Source: Candidatus Flexicrinis proximus (GTDB taxonomy: Bacteria; Chloroflexota; Anaerolineae; Aggregatilineales; Phototrophicaceae). Taken from it: DNA of 64,000 nt. The first letter of the stretch is position 1. The number at the start of each line of letters is the position of its first letter. The DNA lies in contig JADJQF010000007.1 in the NCBI GenBank assembly GCA_016712885.1, positions 114,548-178,547 of the forward strand, written 5' to 3'. The position numbers were made by a program, and so were the translations under genes. Below the pieces are notes generated by a model that made no database searches, had not been told where the DNA came from, and worked only from the letters and a program-made list of their open reading frames with translations. This document shows positions 26,004-35,600 of the stretch, in pieces.

Positions 26004-27980
26004 ATGGCAACACTCGCCGCAACCGGTGCAGATACCGCCGCGGATGCGACTAATCAGCGTCCCCAGTGGCTCACGGTCGAGTGGATCGAACCGCGCCTTG
26101 TCGTGGTGACGCTGATCGCCCTGATCCTCGGCGCGGCCCTCGAACGCTCCGACCCGTCTTCAGGGCTTGTAGCCCTGCTGGCAGTGACCGCCTATATCGC
26201 TGGCGGCGCCTTTGGCACCAAAGGCGCGCTGATCCACCTGTTCCGCGACCGTAAATTCGATGTCGACGGCCTCATGATCCTGGCAGCGCTCGGCGCGGCA
26301 TCGGTGGGCGCCTGGGTCGAGGGTGCAACGCTGCTGTTCCTGTTCTCGCTCTCCAACACCCTGCAAACCTACGCCATCGGCCGCAGCCGCCGCGCCATCC
26401 GCAGCCTGTACGCTCTCTATCCCGAGCAGGCGCACGTCCGGCGCGGTGACGCCGTCGTAACCGTAACCCTCAACGAGCTGGCCGTTGGCGACCTCGTCCT
26501 GATCGAGCCGGGTGAGCGTATCCCCGTGGATGGTCTCGTTCTGGGCGGCCGTTCGGCGGTCGATCAGTCTCCTATCACCGGTGAATCCGTCCCGGTCGAC
26601 AAAGCGCCAGGCGACGAGGTCTTCGCCGGCACCCTCAACAAGCAGGGTGCGCTCGACGTCAGCGTGACCAAGCTCGCCGGTGAAAGCACTCTCAGCCGCA
26701 TCGTCAAGCTCGTCGAACAGGCCCAGGAAAACAAGGCCCCGACCGAGCGCGCCCTCGATCGTTTCGAGGAGCGCTATGCCGTCGCCATCATCTCCTTCGT
26801 CGCATTGATGATCGTTATCCCACCGCTGCTCCTGAACGTCGACTTCCAAACGAATTTCTACCGCGCGATGGTGCTGATGACGGTTGCTTCGCCCTGCGCG
26901 CTGGCCATCAGCGTCCCCGCCTCTTTTATCGCGGCGATCGCTTCTGCCGCCCGCGGCGGCGTACTCTTCAAGGGCGGCGCTTATCTCGAATCGCTGGCCG
27001 ACATCAAAGCTGTCGCGCTCGATAAGACCGGCACCCTCACAACAGGCCGGCCGCTGGTTACCTCGGTTGTGCCAATGTCCGGGATCGACGAAAATCAGCT
27101 CCTCGCCTGGGCCGCCTCCGTCGAGGTGCGCTCCGAACACCCGCTGGCCAAGGCCATCACCGACGCCGCCCAAGCGCGTGGGCTGGCCTTTGCCGAGGCA
27201 GGCGATTTCGAATCGGTCGCAGGCCGCGGCGCGCGCGGCTTGATCGCGGGCGTCGACCATTGGGTCGCCAGTCCTCTGCATCTCATTCAGATCGCGCCGA
27301 TCCCAACTGAGCTAGAAGCCAGATTACATGAACTTGAAGCCCAGGGTCAGACCACCGTAGGCGTGATCCGTGGCGACACCTGGCTGGGCCTGATCGCCAT
27401 GGCAGATGGCGTCCGTCCCGAATCGCGCGCCGCGATTGCCTCCCTCAAAGCGCGTGGAATCCAGACCGCCATGCTCACCGGCGACAATCCTCGCGTCGCC
27501 AACAACATCGCCGCTTCGATCGGCATCGATCTGGTATATGCCGGCCTGCTCCCCCAGGACAAAGCCTCGGTCATCGAGACCCTGCGTGCCCAATACGGTC
27601 AGGTGGCTATGGTGGGCGACGGCGTGAACGACGCCCCAGCGCTGGCGCTGGCTGACCTCGGGGTAGCGATGGGCGCCGCCGGGACCGATGTCGCCCTCGA
27701 AACAGCCGACATCGTCCTCATGGGCGACCGCATCGAGCGTCTCAGCGAGGCCATCGACCTCAGCCGCTTGGCCCGCCGTGTCGTGAAGCAGAACATGACC
27801 TTCGCCATCGGCGTGATGATCCTGCTGGTCATCGGAACGTTCGTCGTGTCGCTCCCCTTGCCGCTCGGCGTCCTCGGCCACGAAGGCAGCACGGTCATCG
27901 TCGTCCTTAACGGCCTGATCCAGCTCCTGCTGCTGCCCGAACTGCGCCGAACGAGATCCGGTTTCGCCTCTCAACCATGA
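26004..27980 (+). CDS. Heavy-metal P-type ATPase, P1B-4-like (SPC / HEGST motifs)
   Basis: 658 residues from ATG 26004, chosen because AAGGAAG (25991-25997) is spaced for it; an ATG at 25986 is an alternative. P-type hallmarks: ITGESVP, the phosphorylation motif DKTGT (residue about 339) and VGDGVNDAPAL. The transmembrane metal motif is SPC (VASPCALAIS), not CPC, and the last helices contain LGHEGST. That pair is typical of P1B-4 pumps (CoaT/CtpD-like), which export Co(II), Fe(II) or related divalent ions. There is no N-terminal HMA domain, as usual for that class. The start region has no metal-binding Cys or His cluster. Substrate inferred from motifs only. Confidence 0.88.
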   Translation: MATLAATGADTAADATNQRPQWLTVEWIEPRLVVVTLIALILGAALERSDPSSGLVALLAVTAYIAGGAFGTKGALIHLFRDRKFDVDGLMILAALGAASVGAWVEGATLLFLFSLSNTLQTYAIGRSRRAIRSLYALYPEQAHVRRGDAVVTVTLNELAVGDLVLIEPGERIPVDGLVLGGRSAVDQSPITGESVPVDKAPGDEVFAGTLNKQGALDVSVTKLAGESTLSRIVKLVEQAQENKAPTERALDRFEERYAVAIISFVALMIVIPPLLLNVDFQTNFYRAMVLMTVASPCALAISVPASFIAAIASAARGGVLFKGGAYLESLADIKAVALDKTGTLTTGRPLVTSVVPMSGIDENQLLAWAASVEVRSEHPLAKAITDAAQARGLAFAEAGDFESVAGRGARGLIAGVDHWVASPLHLIQIAPIPTELEARLHELEAQGQTTVGVIRGDTWLGLIAMADGVRPESRAAIASLKARGIQTAMLTGDNPRVANNIAASIGIDLVYAGLLPQDKASVIETLRAQYGQVAMVGDGVNDAPALALADLGVAMGAAGTDVALETADIVLMGDRIERLSEAIDLSRLARRVVKQNMTFAIGVMILLVIGTFVVSLPLPLGVLGHEGSTVIVVLNGLIQLLLLPELRRTRSGFASQP

Positions 27981-28055
27981 CGACCGGCTAGCGTATAGGC
28001 CGCAATCGGTATACGATTTGGGTCTGCGCGGCTGCGATCTCCAAGAGGCAGTGTC

Positions 28056-28595
28056 ATGGAAGCTTATCTCGCGAATGTGAAGGCGAAGACCGGCAAGACC
28101 TGGCAGGACTTCAAAGCATTGGCCGCAGCAAAAGGCCTCGCTAAACACGGCGAAATCATTGCCTGGCTGAAGGCGGACTTCGCGCTCGGCCACGGCCACG
28201 CGAATGCCATCGCTCATATGGTGCTGCACGGCGACGCGCCGAAGGTCGACCCCGGCGAAGCGCTGACGCAGCACTTTGCCGGCGCGAAGGCCGGTTGGCG
28301 GGCGCCGTTTGATGCGCTGTTCGCGGCGCTTTCTGCCTTTGGGCCTGATGTAAGTCTTTCCGCCGGGAAGAGTTACATCAGCCTGCTCCGCAGCGGCCAG
28401 AAATTCGGAATCGTACAGATTACGGCCAAACGGATGGATATTGGGATCAAACTAAGCGGGGCGCCGTTCGAAGGGCGATTCGGCGCGTCGGGCAGTTGGA
28501 ACGCCATGGTAACTCACCGCGTTCAGATCGACGACCCGAGCCAGATCGATGCCGAAGTAACCGGCTGGCTGAAGCAGGCATACGGCAAGGCGTGA
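28056..28595 (+). CDS. DUF4287 / DUF5655 domain protein (paralogue 1)
   Basis: 179 residues. The N-terminal half (MEAYLANVKAKTGKTWQDF, KHGEIIAWLKADFALGHGHA) is the DUF4287 domain and the C-terminal half (about 75-175, SLSAGKSYISLLRSGQKFGI, RMDIGIKLSGAPFEGRFGAS) the DUF5655 transport-associated-like domain. Function unknown; the proteins are small and cytoplasmic. AGAGG precedes the ATG. A second copy of the same architecture lies at 40162-40746, and both genes are followed directly by the multi-hairpin repeat. Confidence 0.82.
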   Translation: MEAYLANVKAKTGKTWQDFKALAAAKGLAKHGEIIAWLKADFALGHGHANAIAHMVLHGDAPKVDPGEALTQHFAGAKAGWRAPFDALFAALSAFGPDVSLSAGKSYISLLRSGQKFGIVQITAKRMDIGIKLSGAPFEGRFGASGSWNAMVTHRVQIDDPSQIDAEVTGWLKQAYGKA

Positions 28596-28597
28596 CT

Positions 28598-28786
28598 ACA
28601 GCGTGTTATGCCCTTTCGATGGAGTCCTATCTCCACCCCGGTGGCGGCGTTTGCACTCCTGCACCTCCCACAGCGATTTTGTGGCGCTCACGCCACAAAA
28701 TCGCAGATGAGGGGTCGAGGGGCGCAAGTCCCTCGCGGAGGAGGCGGAGGCAGCGCCTCCACAAACTAGTTCATAACAGCCTCTGG
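28598..28786 (+). repeat. Multi-hairpin interspersed repeat, copy R3
   Basis: Begins 3 bp after the DUF4287 stop. Ends: AGCGTGTTATGCCC and CATAACAGCCTCTGG, inverted repeats of each other. Inside lie a GGAGT-CCTAT-CTCC-like hairpin, a central perfect stem GCGATTTTGTGGC paired with GCCACAAAATCGC (28672-28703), GAGGGGC-GCAA-GTCCCTC and GGAGGC-AGC-GCCTCC. This is the best preserved copy of subtype I. Confidence 0.88.
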
Positions 28787-28886
28787 ACGTGCTGCCGCAC
28801 CAGAAAACCGCCGTAATGAGGGTCTGACGGCGCGATCCTCGTGATAAAATGAAGCGATCACCCGCCGAAAACATAAGGAAAATGGC

Positions 28887-29513
28887 GTGAGTCATCGTAC
28901 CTTCTATTTGATTCGCCACGGCCAAACCGACTGGAACCTGATCTATCGCTGGCAGGGACATACCGATATCCCGCTCAACAATGAGGGCCGCGAACAGGCC
29001 CGCCGCCTTGGCCTTCACCTGCGCCATGTGCCCTTCGACCGTGCCATCAGCAGCGACAGCGGCCGCGCAATTGAAACCGCCACGCTCGCCCTGGCAGGCC
29101 GTCCCATCCCCATCGAACGCGAACCCGACCTGCGTGAGTTCAACGCCGGCACCTTCGAAGGCCTCACCTGGGACGAAATCAAATCGCAGGACCCCGAAGC
29201 CGTCGTCGGCATGAATAACGACTGGTTTGGCTTCGTTTTCCCGGGTGGCGAATCCCGCGGCGCGATGCAGTCGCGCGCCCTTGCCGCCTTTAAGCGCATC
29301 CTCTCCGACGGCCACGGCCAGCACGTCCTGATCGCCTCGCATGGCATGACCGTTCGCGGGCTGCTGCACGGCCTGTTTCCGGAGACCATCTCGCACCCGA
29401 TGAGCATCAAAGCTGTCGAAAACACCAGCGTCTCGGTCATCCGGCAGACCCCGGACGGACTCGTGCTTGTCCAGATGCCCGACACCGCGCACCTGCACGC
29501 CGCCGCGGACTGA
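28887..29513 (+). CDS. Histidine phosphatase family protein (phosphoglycerate mutase-like)
   Basis: 208 residues with a GTG start at 28887 preceded by AAGGAA. The RHG catalytic motif is in FYLIRHGQTDWN, the second histidine in LIASHGMTVRGLL, and the acid in REFNAGTFEGLTWDEI. The length and EFNAGTFEG motif fit the broad-specificity acid phosphatase branch (PhoE/CobC-like) and not cofactor-dependent phosphoglycerate mutase. Substrate cannot be told. It has its own terminator. Confidence 0.88.
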   Translation: MSHRTFYLIRHGQTDWNLIYRWQGHTDIPLNNEGREQARRLGLHLRHVPFDRAISSDSGRAIETATLALAGRPIPIEREPDLREFNAGTFEGLTWDEIKSQDPEAVVGMNNDWFGFVFPGGESRGAMQSRALAAFKRILSDGHGQHVLIASHGMTVRGLLHGLFPETISHPMSIKAVENTSVSVIRQTPDGLVLVQMPDTAHLHAAAD

Positions 29514-29533
29514 TCCGGCTCCAGACACAAAAA

Positions 29534-29562
29534 AGAGCGCAGGTCTCCCCGCGCTCTATTCC
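29534..29562 (+). terminator. Rho-independent terminator of the phosphatase gene
   Basis: Stem AGAGCGC (29534-29540) with GCGCTCT (29551-29557), then ATTCCTTTAT; 20 bp after the stop. Confidence 0.7.
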
Positions 29563-29573
29563 TTTATGGCGTT

Positions 29574-29753
29574 CTTAGGCGTGTGTTTTGCACGTTCGTC
29601 CCCAAACCCCCGCAGGCGTTCGCACTCTCCTGCACCGCTCACAGCCACTTGAACGGGCAAGCCCGTTCAAGTGGCTGATAAGGGGTCGAGGGGCGCAAGT
29701 CCCTCGCGGAGGCGTGGAGGCAGCGCCTCCACCATCGAGAACTTACACGCCTT
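29574..29753 (+). repeat. Multi-hairpin interspersed repeat, copy R4
   Basis: Ends CTTAGGCGTGTG and ACTTACACGCCTTAG are inverted repeats with a sequence unlike the ends of R3. The central perfect stem is AGCCACTTGAACGGGC / GCCCGTTCAAGTGGCT, unlike R1 and R3, while the downstream GAGGGGC-GCAA-GTCCCTC and GGAGGC-AGC-GCCTCC hairpins are the same. The right end contains the stop codon of the minus-strand gene (29752-29754). Confidence 0.85.
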
Positions 29754-32235
29754 AGTTGTTTCCGCGGAACTGCTCCGGCGCGCTCGGCGGCGGCAGCAGG
29801 CTGTCGCCGCTGCGGGTGCCCACATCGTTCAGCGACAGGCTGACCTGGTCGACAAACACCTTGCCGGCCGTGGTCTTGTTGCTGATCTTGACGATCAGCC
29901 GCGTCGGTGTGCCGGTCAGCAGATATTCCTCGCTCATCACCACGAACGTCGCGCTGGTCGTCTGGAAGCTGATCAGCGGCTTGTCCTTGATCGTCCCGTA
30001 TTTCACCACTACCCGCATGACCGCGTGTGGCAGAGCCGCGCTGGACTTGAAGGCTGCGCTCAGGTACAGCGTATCTCCTGCCGTCAGGGCGCTCAGGTTG
30101 GTGACCCGCTGTTTGAAGATGCTTGCTTCGCCCATGCTCCCCTTGAAGCGCAGCGAACAAAGTCCGTTGAAGGCGTTGGCCGGGACATTGCACTTACGGT
30201 TATCGCCGGTCAGGTTGACGCCGTTCCAACTGCCGGCCAGCGCCAGTTCGAACGAGCCGTTGTTCAGCAGTTCGCCGCAGGCATTGGTCGTAACCGACGC
30301 GATGTTGCTGCTGGCGGTCCCGACAACGTTGGTGACATCCAGCCGGTACTGGTAGGCTGTGCCGCACAGCAGGCCGGTGTCGTCATAGGTGATGTCGCCG
30401 GTGTCGGGCGTGGCGATCGGGTCAAAGGTTACGCCGGCATCGTCTGAGCGGAAGAGCGCGAGGGTGTCTGCCACCGTCGTGGTGTCCGTCCAGGTGAGCG
30501 TGGTCTTGGTCATGCCGGTCGCGACGGCGGCCAGATCGGTGGGCGCGGTAACGGTGGCCGGGTCGTTGTTCATCGTGAACGTCGTGAAGATCGTCCCGAC
30601 GGATACCACCACTTCGAACTCGCCGACTTCGCCGTCAGCCGTCGCCAGGATGCTGGCCTGGCCGTTGGTATCGGTCACATCCTGACCGTCCGCCGGCGTG
30701 AATGTCGCAGAGGCCTGCCGCGTCAGCACTGAGAATTGGACGGTGACGCCTTCGATCGGGTTGTCGTTGGCGTCGGTCACCATGACGACCAGCGGATTGG
30801 CAAACGGGCTGTTGATCTCCGCGCTCTGGTTGTCGCCGCTGACCTTGACGATCTTGAACGGCGGCGTGAGGGTCTCGCAGGCAGCGCCCGGAGCCGACGA
30901 GATCAGCCACGGCGAGAACGTAACGCCAGCGCTGACGGTATCGCCGTCACCGCTGCCCACGCCGCTGGGGCCGGTGAAGCTGCCCCACCAGTTGCAGGTC
31001 GCACTGATACTCGCGGGGCCGTCATAGAAGACGCCGTCACCGTTGCCAGTGATATGTGCGTTATGGATCGACGATCCCGCAGCGGAAAAACCGGCAATCG
31101 TGTCGTCGACGTAAAAGCCTTCGAGGGTAGTCCCGGTGATGCTGCCGCCGTCAAAGGTCGTCATCGCGTCTTGCAGGTACGGCTGGGTGATCACGCCCCA
31201 GTACCCGCCGGTGACATTGGTGTCCGTCACGCTGACGTCGCCGCCAAGTGTGTAAATGCCGGCCGTCGGGCTGCCGATGAACTGGCTCTCGGAGATATTC
31301 ACCGCACCGCCGCCGGTCATCAGGTAGGCGACCAGCCCCATGTCGCTGTTCGACACGGTGACATCGTAAACCGTGATGTTCTCAGTCTCGAAGATGATGA
31401 AACCGGACGAGCTGGTCGCGTCCGGCCCGCAGGTGACCGGGATCCCGCAGTGCATCCCGTCGATCGTCGAGCTGCTGACGCTCGCAACCGCCCCGCGGCC
31501 AATCTGGATGCCGTTCTGTGCGATATACGGCGACCAGTCGAGCGCGCCTTCTTCAATCAGGCTGTTGATCACGGTGATATTCGAGCCGGTGCCGCCAACC
31601 GTGATGCCGTTCTTCTGGAAATTGGTGGCAGTGACGTCCGACAGTGTGCCAGAGCCGGTCGTGCCGCCAACCGGTCCCTGACCGTAATAGATGGCCAGCC
31701 CGGTCTGGCAGCCGGATGCGCCGTTCGCGTTCAGATGGATGTTGCGGACCGTCACATCCGCCAGGTTCAGCGTTGCGCCCCCGCGTGCCCAGATCCCGGT
31801 ATACCGGTCGCTGCAGCCGTTAGGCGTAAGCAGCGGCCCCGAAACACTCAGGTTGTCGATATTGACCGTCACGGCCCCGGTCACATCGACCTGGGTCACT
31901 TCGTTGGTGTTCACGCGTGTAACCACGGCTGGCAGCCCGATCACAGTCGTGGCTTCACCCGCGCCGGTCATCGTCAGCGACTTGTTGACGATCACCTGTT
32001 CGTTATATGTTCCTGCGGCCACGTGGACGGTGCCGCCGGAGCTGACCTGATTGATCGCGGCCTGAATCGTCAGCAGGGGGTCGCCGAGTTCGCCGCTGTT
32101 GCTATCCAACCCGCTCGGGGCGACATAGCAGTCGGTAGTACACGTGGGCGCGGCCAGGGCGGCGCCGCTGAACATGAGGCAAAGGACGACAAGCGTCGTC
32201 CACAGCCCGATCTGATGGATACGGTGGTGTTTCAT
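29752..32235 (-). CDS. Secreted beta-helix / Ig-like / FN3 protein with shared C-terminal domain
   Basis: 827 residues. A signal peptide (1-28, ending GAALAAP) is followed by a right-handed beta-helix region (about 33-455) opening with CYVAPSGLDSNSGELGDPLL and TVHVAAGTYNEQVIVNKSLT, motifs of DUF1565/pectate-lyase-like folds. Then come a bacterial Ig-like group 1 domain (about 458-550, VVMVTDANDNPIEGVTVQFS), a fibronectin type III domain (about 555-650), and the C-terminal domain LLNNGSFELALAGSWNGVNL (655-800) shared with the giant protein and the subtilisin. TAGGAG precedes the ATG. Probably a polysaccharide-binding or surface protein; no catalytic residues were identified. Confidence 0.87.
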   Translation of the reverse strand: MKHHRIHQIGLWTTLVVLCLMFSGAALAAPTCTTDCYVAPSGLDSNSGELGDPLLTIQAAINQVSSGGTVHVAAGTYNEQVIVNKSLTMTGAGEATTVIGLPAVVTRVNTNEVTQVDVTGAVTVNIDNLSVSGPLLTPNGCSDRYTGIWARGGATLNLADVTVRNIHLNANGASGCQTGLAIYYGQGPVGGTTGSGTLSDVTATNFQKNGITVGGTGSNITVINSLIEEGALDWSPYIAQNGIQIGRGAVASVSSSTIDGMHCGIPVTCGPDATSSSGFIIFETENITVYDVTVSNSDMGLVAYLMTGGGAVNISESQFIGSPTAGIYTLGGDVSVTDTNVTGGYWGVITQPYLQDAMTTFDGGSITGTTLEGFYVDDTIAGFSAAGSSIHNAHITGNGDGVFYDGPASISATCNWWGSFTGPSGVGSGDGDTVSAGVTFSPWLISSAPGAACETLTPPFKIVKVSGDNQSAEINSPFANPLVVMVTDANDNPIEGVTVQFSVLTRQASATFTPADGQDVTDTNGQASILATADGEVGEFEVVVSVGTIFTTFTMNNDPATVTAPTDLAAVATGMTKTTLTWTDTTTVADTLALFRSDDAGVTFDPIATPDTGDITYDDTGLLCGTAYQYRLDVTNVVGTASSNIASVTTNACGELLNNGSFELALAGSWNGVNLTGDNRKCNVPANAFNGLCSLRFKGSMGEASIFKQRVTNLSALTAGDTLYLSAAFKSSAALPHAVMRVVVKYGTIKDKPLISFQTTSATFVVMSEEYLLTGTPTRLIVKISNKTTAGKVFVDQVSLSLNDVGTRSGDSLLPPPSAPEQFRGNN

Positions 32236-32604
32236 CTAGTACTCCTAAAATTACAAAACGAGGCCTAAAGTCCTGGTCTCTTAAGTTTCATTATAGGGAC
32301 ACTCCGCCCGTTAAGAGGCTTGAGGAAACATTAACTGTAGATGAGTCAGGCGTTCCAGGCGCTTTTCAGGCGAAAACTGCGCCGGAGTCAACTGCCTGGT
32401 GCTGTAGTCTTCCGTTTTCGAAAGGGTCAGTAATACAATCAGACGTCCCGGAAGGCGCTGCCTTCACGCTTCCACGACCGGGTCGCGCCGTCAGCCGGGG
32501 GGGGGTGGGCCGCGGGGTGGGGGGCGCCGCCCCCCCCACCCGCGCGGGGGGGGGGCCGGGAAGAAAACCAAAAACGGGGGCTTTCTAGAAAGTGATTTCA
32601 CACT
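32236..32604. other. Intergenic region with suspicious G/C run
   Basis: The part next to 32235 is the short upstream region of the minus-strand beta-helix gene. Around 32455-32480 a GGAAGGCGCTGCCTTC hairpin resembles the small hairpin of the multi-hairpin repeat. From about 32493 to 32570 the sequence is a string of G and C homopolymers unlike anything nearby, probably an assembly or base-calling artefact (see findings). No gene is supported. Confidence 0.6.
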
Positions 32605-35600
32605 TTAGAACGCCGGCATCCACCACAGATCTACCCTGTCGATATTGACCCTATTGGTCTTGCTGGCGCTGCGATGGATCAGCGTCACGACAATCTTCTT
32701 GACCGCCCCGCTGTTCAGCGTCAGGCTGTTATCGATCAGCCGGTACTCCGCCGACGTCTCGTTGACCAGCATCAGCAGTCTTGTCCGCGGAGTGCCGTCG
32801 CCGTAAGTGACATCGACCCTCACCCGTACGTCAGGCAGTTCGGCGGTATTTCTATACACCAGCTGTATCGACAGGCTGTCGCCGGCCCGCAAATCGAGTC
32901 CATCCGGCCGCATAACCTGTTTGAGCGTGGTGTGCTCGTCTATCCCGCCCCGGAACATGAAGACCCGCTGTATGCTGTCGAGTCTGGCTCGGTCATCGCG
33001 GCGCTCGATAGGCCTATGCGTGAGACTCCACCGTGCGAGTGGGTTTTCGGCACTGTCGAAGCCCTGATTTGCCAGCAGTTGGGTGGGGATGCGTCCGTTT
33101 GGCGTTTCGGTCGCGGTGGACGTATGGGTATCCGTCGCGCTGGCCGTGAGGGTTGCCGCAGAGGTTGGCGTACTGGTTTCGCTTGGCGTATAAGTCGGCG
33201 TATAGGTCGCCGCGCAGGGATCGGCGCGCGGAGCAAGACGTTCGCCTCCGCCGCCCAGCGTCGGCGTAAACCCGATTGGTGTCCGCGTCGGCGTGCTTGT
33301 AAGGAACGCGCACGGATCAGGGGTATTCGACGCGGTCAGTGTCTCAGTCGGGGTGTCGGCGCTAGTCGGCACCGGCGTTTCCGACGCCGTCATGGTCGCC
33401 GACGGAGTAATGCTTTCATCGAGGGTCGGCGTGGTGGTATCCCATGGAGTCTCGCTGGGCGTCGGCGTCAGGGTGGTCGTCTGCCCCGGAACATCCGTCG
33501 CCGTCTCAGTCGGGGTATCGGTGCTGGTCGTCACCGGCGTCTCGCTGGGCGTCAGGGTCACCGACGCGGTAAAGGTGGCTGTAGGGGTCGGGCTTGGCGT
33601 CCGCGTATTCGTCGGCGTGCGGGTTAGGGTCGGTGTAAGGGTCAGCGTCGGCGTCGGTGTGAACGTACTCGTGAACGTCGAGGTCGGCGTGGGCGAAATC
33701 GTATTGGTCCACGAGGCCGTCAGCGTGGGCGATGCCGTCAAAGTCGTCAGCGTCGGGTCATACTCCAGCGTTGACGTCGCCGTGCGCGTAAAGGTCGCCG
33801 TCCAGGTCGTCGACGGCGTCCAGGTGTTTGACGGCGTGAAGGTCGCCGTCGGAGTATTGGTTGGCGTGCGCGTCCTGGTCGGCGTACGGGTGTAGGTCGG
33901 CGTCAGGGTCCGCGTGGGCGTTCTCGTCGCCGACGGCGTGAAGGTCGTCAGCGTCGGGTCATAATCGAGAGTCGACGTAAGCGTCATGCTGGGGGTCCAA
34001 GTCGGCCCAAGCGTCGGCTCATTCGGATCGGGGGTGTTGGACGGCGTCCGTGTGAGAGTCGGGGTCCGCGTAAATGTCCGGGTTGGGGTTGGCGTCCGGG
34101 TGCGCGTCTCGGTAGGGGTCAGGCTCTCGGTCAGTGTCGCCGTGATCGTTGGCGTAAGGGTTTCGGTCGGCGTATCGGTCGGCGTGAATGTATGTGTCAG
34201 CGAGGGCGTGAGGGTAGGCGGGGTAGGTTCGTCATCGGTAACCGTCACCTCGACCTCAAACATGCTCTCCGGCAGCGCGAAATAGGCGGGGTCGCTGGTC
34301 CCCGGCGCGACAGTGTGCGTCACGGGGCAAGATCGGCCGCCGGTGTACACGCCGTCGTCCGGCGCGCTGACCTCTATCTGATGCGAGGTTTTGTCCGTAC
34401 CGAATTCAATCGTCACCTGCTGTTGGCCGTTCACCAGGCACCCGCCGCCGACCGCCACGTCCAGCAGCACACGCCCCTCGGTCGGCAGTGCCAGCGATAC
34501 GGTATACCCTGCGCTTCCGCCTTCCGGCACCTGCAGCGTGCTGTTTTCGACGCTCACGGCAAAGCCGGCCATCCGGTACACATGCATTTCCTGCAAATTC
34601 GCAGCGGCCGGTTTCACCAGCACCCGTGTGCCTGACAACGAGGAGTTCTGTCCACTCACCAGCAGCGGATTCGTATCGGTGAACCACCGGACGTTTGGCC
34701 GGACCGTCGTATGCACGGCGTAAATCTCGGCGGACGCGGTCTCGGCGGTCGTCAGCATCAGCCTGTCGCCGAGGACAAGTTTCGTCCCGTAGTTAGAGGC
34801 TCCCGGCGGCGTATACACGCGCTCCTGAAGCACCCACTGGCCTCCGGCATCCGCATAGACAGCCAGCCCGCCGTTGGGGCCGGCCGCGCCGTTATAGTGC
34901 GGGCCTCTCTCCCCGGCGATCAGCGTACCGCCGTTGATACCCAGCATATCGGCGTCCCACAGCAGCAGTACCTGATTGGTCGACCAGCCGAAGTCAGGAT
35001 ACGGCCGGTACATCCGCGCGTACGGAGCGCTGTTCCCGGGGCTGTAACCCGTGCTGCCGACCGCGTTCGCGCCATCCAGCTGAATGTTGCGGTCCAGATA
35101 AGCGCTGAACGCCACGCCGCTCAACGACTGCACCTGCCACTCCCACTGGCCGTTGACGCGCTTGTAGACGTAGATTTCGCCTGTCCGCCCGGAGATCAGC
35201 GCGTTTTCACCGTCGATGGCGATTTCAGAGCCGAAAAGTTCAGAGTTCAGCAGTTCCCAATGTCCTGGGATGATGCCGGTCTGTTCCCAGCCAAACGACT
35301 GCCGCTCATAGACATAAACGGCGGGTTTCGAGTAGACCGACGTCCAGGTCGCGTTGACCATGACCGTTGTGCCATCGACCGCCACGTTGTAGCCGAATTG
35401 GCTCATGTCTTCCGGCGGCGCCAGGAATGTCACGACCTGCCAGCCATGCTCCGCCGTCCATTCGAAAATGTAGGCCATGCCATCGTAGTCGCTGCCGTTG
35501 CGGAAGCTGCACGGATCGCCGACCACCGCGATATTGCCGTCCATGGCGAATGAGTAGCCGAAGCAGCGGACATCCCAACCAACCGGCACGCCGCGTTCGC

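Noticed and set aside
30736..32268. Plus-strand open frame of about 510 codons
   Set aside because: Antisense to the beta-helix/Ig/FN3 gene, whose domains and signal peptide are clear; the mirror frame shows no recognisable protein.
33070..34235. Tandem-repeat or CRISPR-like array
   Set aside because: The regular units encode Thr-Pro repeats in one intact reading frame, with no constant repeat/spacer pattern.
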